Shown here in pieces: positions 48,802 through 49,410 of a DNA stretch of 49,410 bases; the stretch's first letter is position 1, and each line of letters starts with the position of its first letter. The stretch comes from Methylophaga sp. (GTDB taxonomy: Bacteria > Pseudomonadota > Gammaproteobacteria > Nitrosococcales > Methylophagaceae), in the NCBI GenBank assembly GCA_002733715.2, contig NVWQ02000047.1, forward strand, positions 1 through 49,410. The letters are read 5' to 3'. The notes beneath the pieces are model-generated. The model was not told where the DNA came from, searched no databases, and worked only from the letters and a program-made list of their open reading frames with translations. The translations under genes were made by a program, and so were the position numbers.

Positions 48802-49335
48802 ATGGCTGAAGCAATTACTATCGCCCGTCCATATGCACATGCTGTATTTGGCATTGCTAATGATAAAGGCGAATTGAAAGCATGGTCTGAGTTACTTGCA
48901 GTCTTATCGCAATGTGTAGCACAGCCAGAAGTGCAGTCCATAATTAGTAGCCCAGCAGTAAGTGATGAGCAGGTGATTAGCCTGTTAGCTAATGTGTCGG
49001 GTAAATTGATGACTGATGATGCGAATAATTTTCTAGCCGTATTGGCAGAAAATAATCGTCTTCAATTGTTAGCAGATATCGCGGTAATTTATGAAGAATT
49101 ACGTGAAGAAGCTGAGCAAATGATAACGGCAGATGTAACATCAGCATTAAAACTCACCGTAAAACAACAAAAAGATATTTCAGCTGCGTTGAAAAAACGT
49201 TTAGGCCGAGATGTCACCTTGAATACAAGTGTTGATAAGACCTTGTTGGGCGGTGCGATTATTCGAGCAGGAGATCTTATCATTGATGGATCTGCCTTGG
49301 GAAAATTGAACAGACTAGCTAATGCCATTGGCTAA
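48802..49335 (+). CDS. atpH: ATP synthase F1 subunit delta
   Basis: 177 aa. N-terminal helical domain (ARPYAHAVFGIA, ELLAVLSQCV) and the C-terminal signature LGRDVTLNTSVDKTLLGGAIIRAGDLIIDGSALGKLNRL. It joins the b stalk to the top of F1. Twelve bases after atpF. Confidence 0.97.
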   Translation: MAEAITIARPYAHAVFGIANDKGELKAWSELLAVLSQCVAQPEVQSIISSPAVSDEQVISLLANVSGKLMTDDANNFLAVLAENNRLQLLADIAVIYEELREEAEQMITADVTSALKLTVKQQKDISAALKKRLGRDVTLNTSVDKTLLGGAIIRAGDLIIDGSALGKLNRLANAIG

Positions 49336-49359
49336 TAGCTTGTTATAGAGGAAACAAAG

Positions 49360-49410
49360 ATGCAACTGAATTCAGCAGAAATCAGTGACCTGATCAAAAA
49401 GCAAATTGAA
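49360..49410 (+). CDS. atpA: ATP synthase F1 subunit alpha, start only
   Basis: The first 17 codons (MQLNSAEISDLIKKQIE) match the conserved N-terminus of AtpA. TAGAGGAAAC is the ribosome site. The rest is outside the window. Confidence 0.93.
   Translation, partial: MQLNSAEISDLIKKQIE

Overview
The window looks like the chromosome of a marine-type gammaproteobacterium with a low to medium GC content. The pointers are the gene order mnmG-rsmG-parA-parB-atpI-atpB-atpE-atpF-atpH-atpA, an assimilatory (not respiratory) nitrate system with siroheme NirB, a TorF-type porin, a NasA-type nitrate reductase and a PEP-CTERM-like protein. A Thiotrichales/Piscirickettsiaceae-like relative (for example Methylophaga or Cycloclasticus) would fit, but that is a guess from gene content. 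No rRNA, tRNA or CRISPR array was found.

Layout. 1-4741: the end of a RIO-type kinase gene, small unknown genes, aqpZ, an HD-domain nucleotidase-like gene and purK/purE. 4878-10891: glutamate synthase gltB-gltD behind a good sigma70 promoter. 10932-13300: an accessory island between gltD and hemE with two adjacent toxin-antitoxin-like modules, a HipA-type kinase with a HipS-HIRAN partner and a MazE/MazF pair with an autoregulatory promoter. 13315-15860: hemE, an EamA exporter and a small membrane protein.

16014-38746 (minus strand) is a large nitrogen-acquisition region. It contains an alginate-export-type porin, two paralogous PP2C phosphatase/Ser-Thr kinase fusion proteins, a formate/nitrite channel, a NarK/NasA nitrate transporter, a second NarK-type transporter fused to a Cache/PDC-like sensor domain, the operon nirB-nirD-phzF-like-nasB-nasA, then amtB, glnK and a TorF porin. 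I find four promoter regions that each pair a -24/-12 (sigma54) promoter with two NtrC-like 17-bp sites spaced 30-31 bp apart, in front of the nitrite channel, the nitrate transporter, nirB and the TorF porin. This suggests one NtrC/sigma54 regulon covering uptake across the outer membrane, uptake across the inner membrane, reduction to ammonium, PII signalling and, via GltBD elsewhere in the window, assimilation into glutamate. Each kinase/phosphatase sits with a different transporter.

Between the two nitrate transporters lies what appears to be a small integron-type cassette array without an integrase in the window: a 93-residue membrane protein followed by a complete attC-like site, then an APC permease followed by a degenerate attC-like fragment.

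39050-49410: lgt, a protein with repeated DRR motifs, dgkA, mnmG-rsmG-parA-parB, a PEP-CTERM-like secreted protein and the start of the F1Fo ATP synthase operon. Six intergenic repeats bounded by GTCAT...ATGAC are dispersed through the window.
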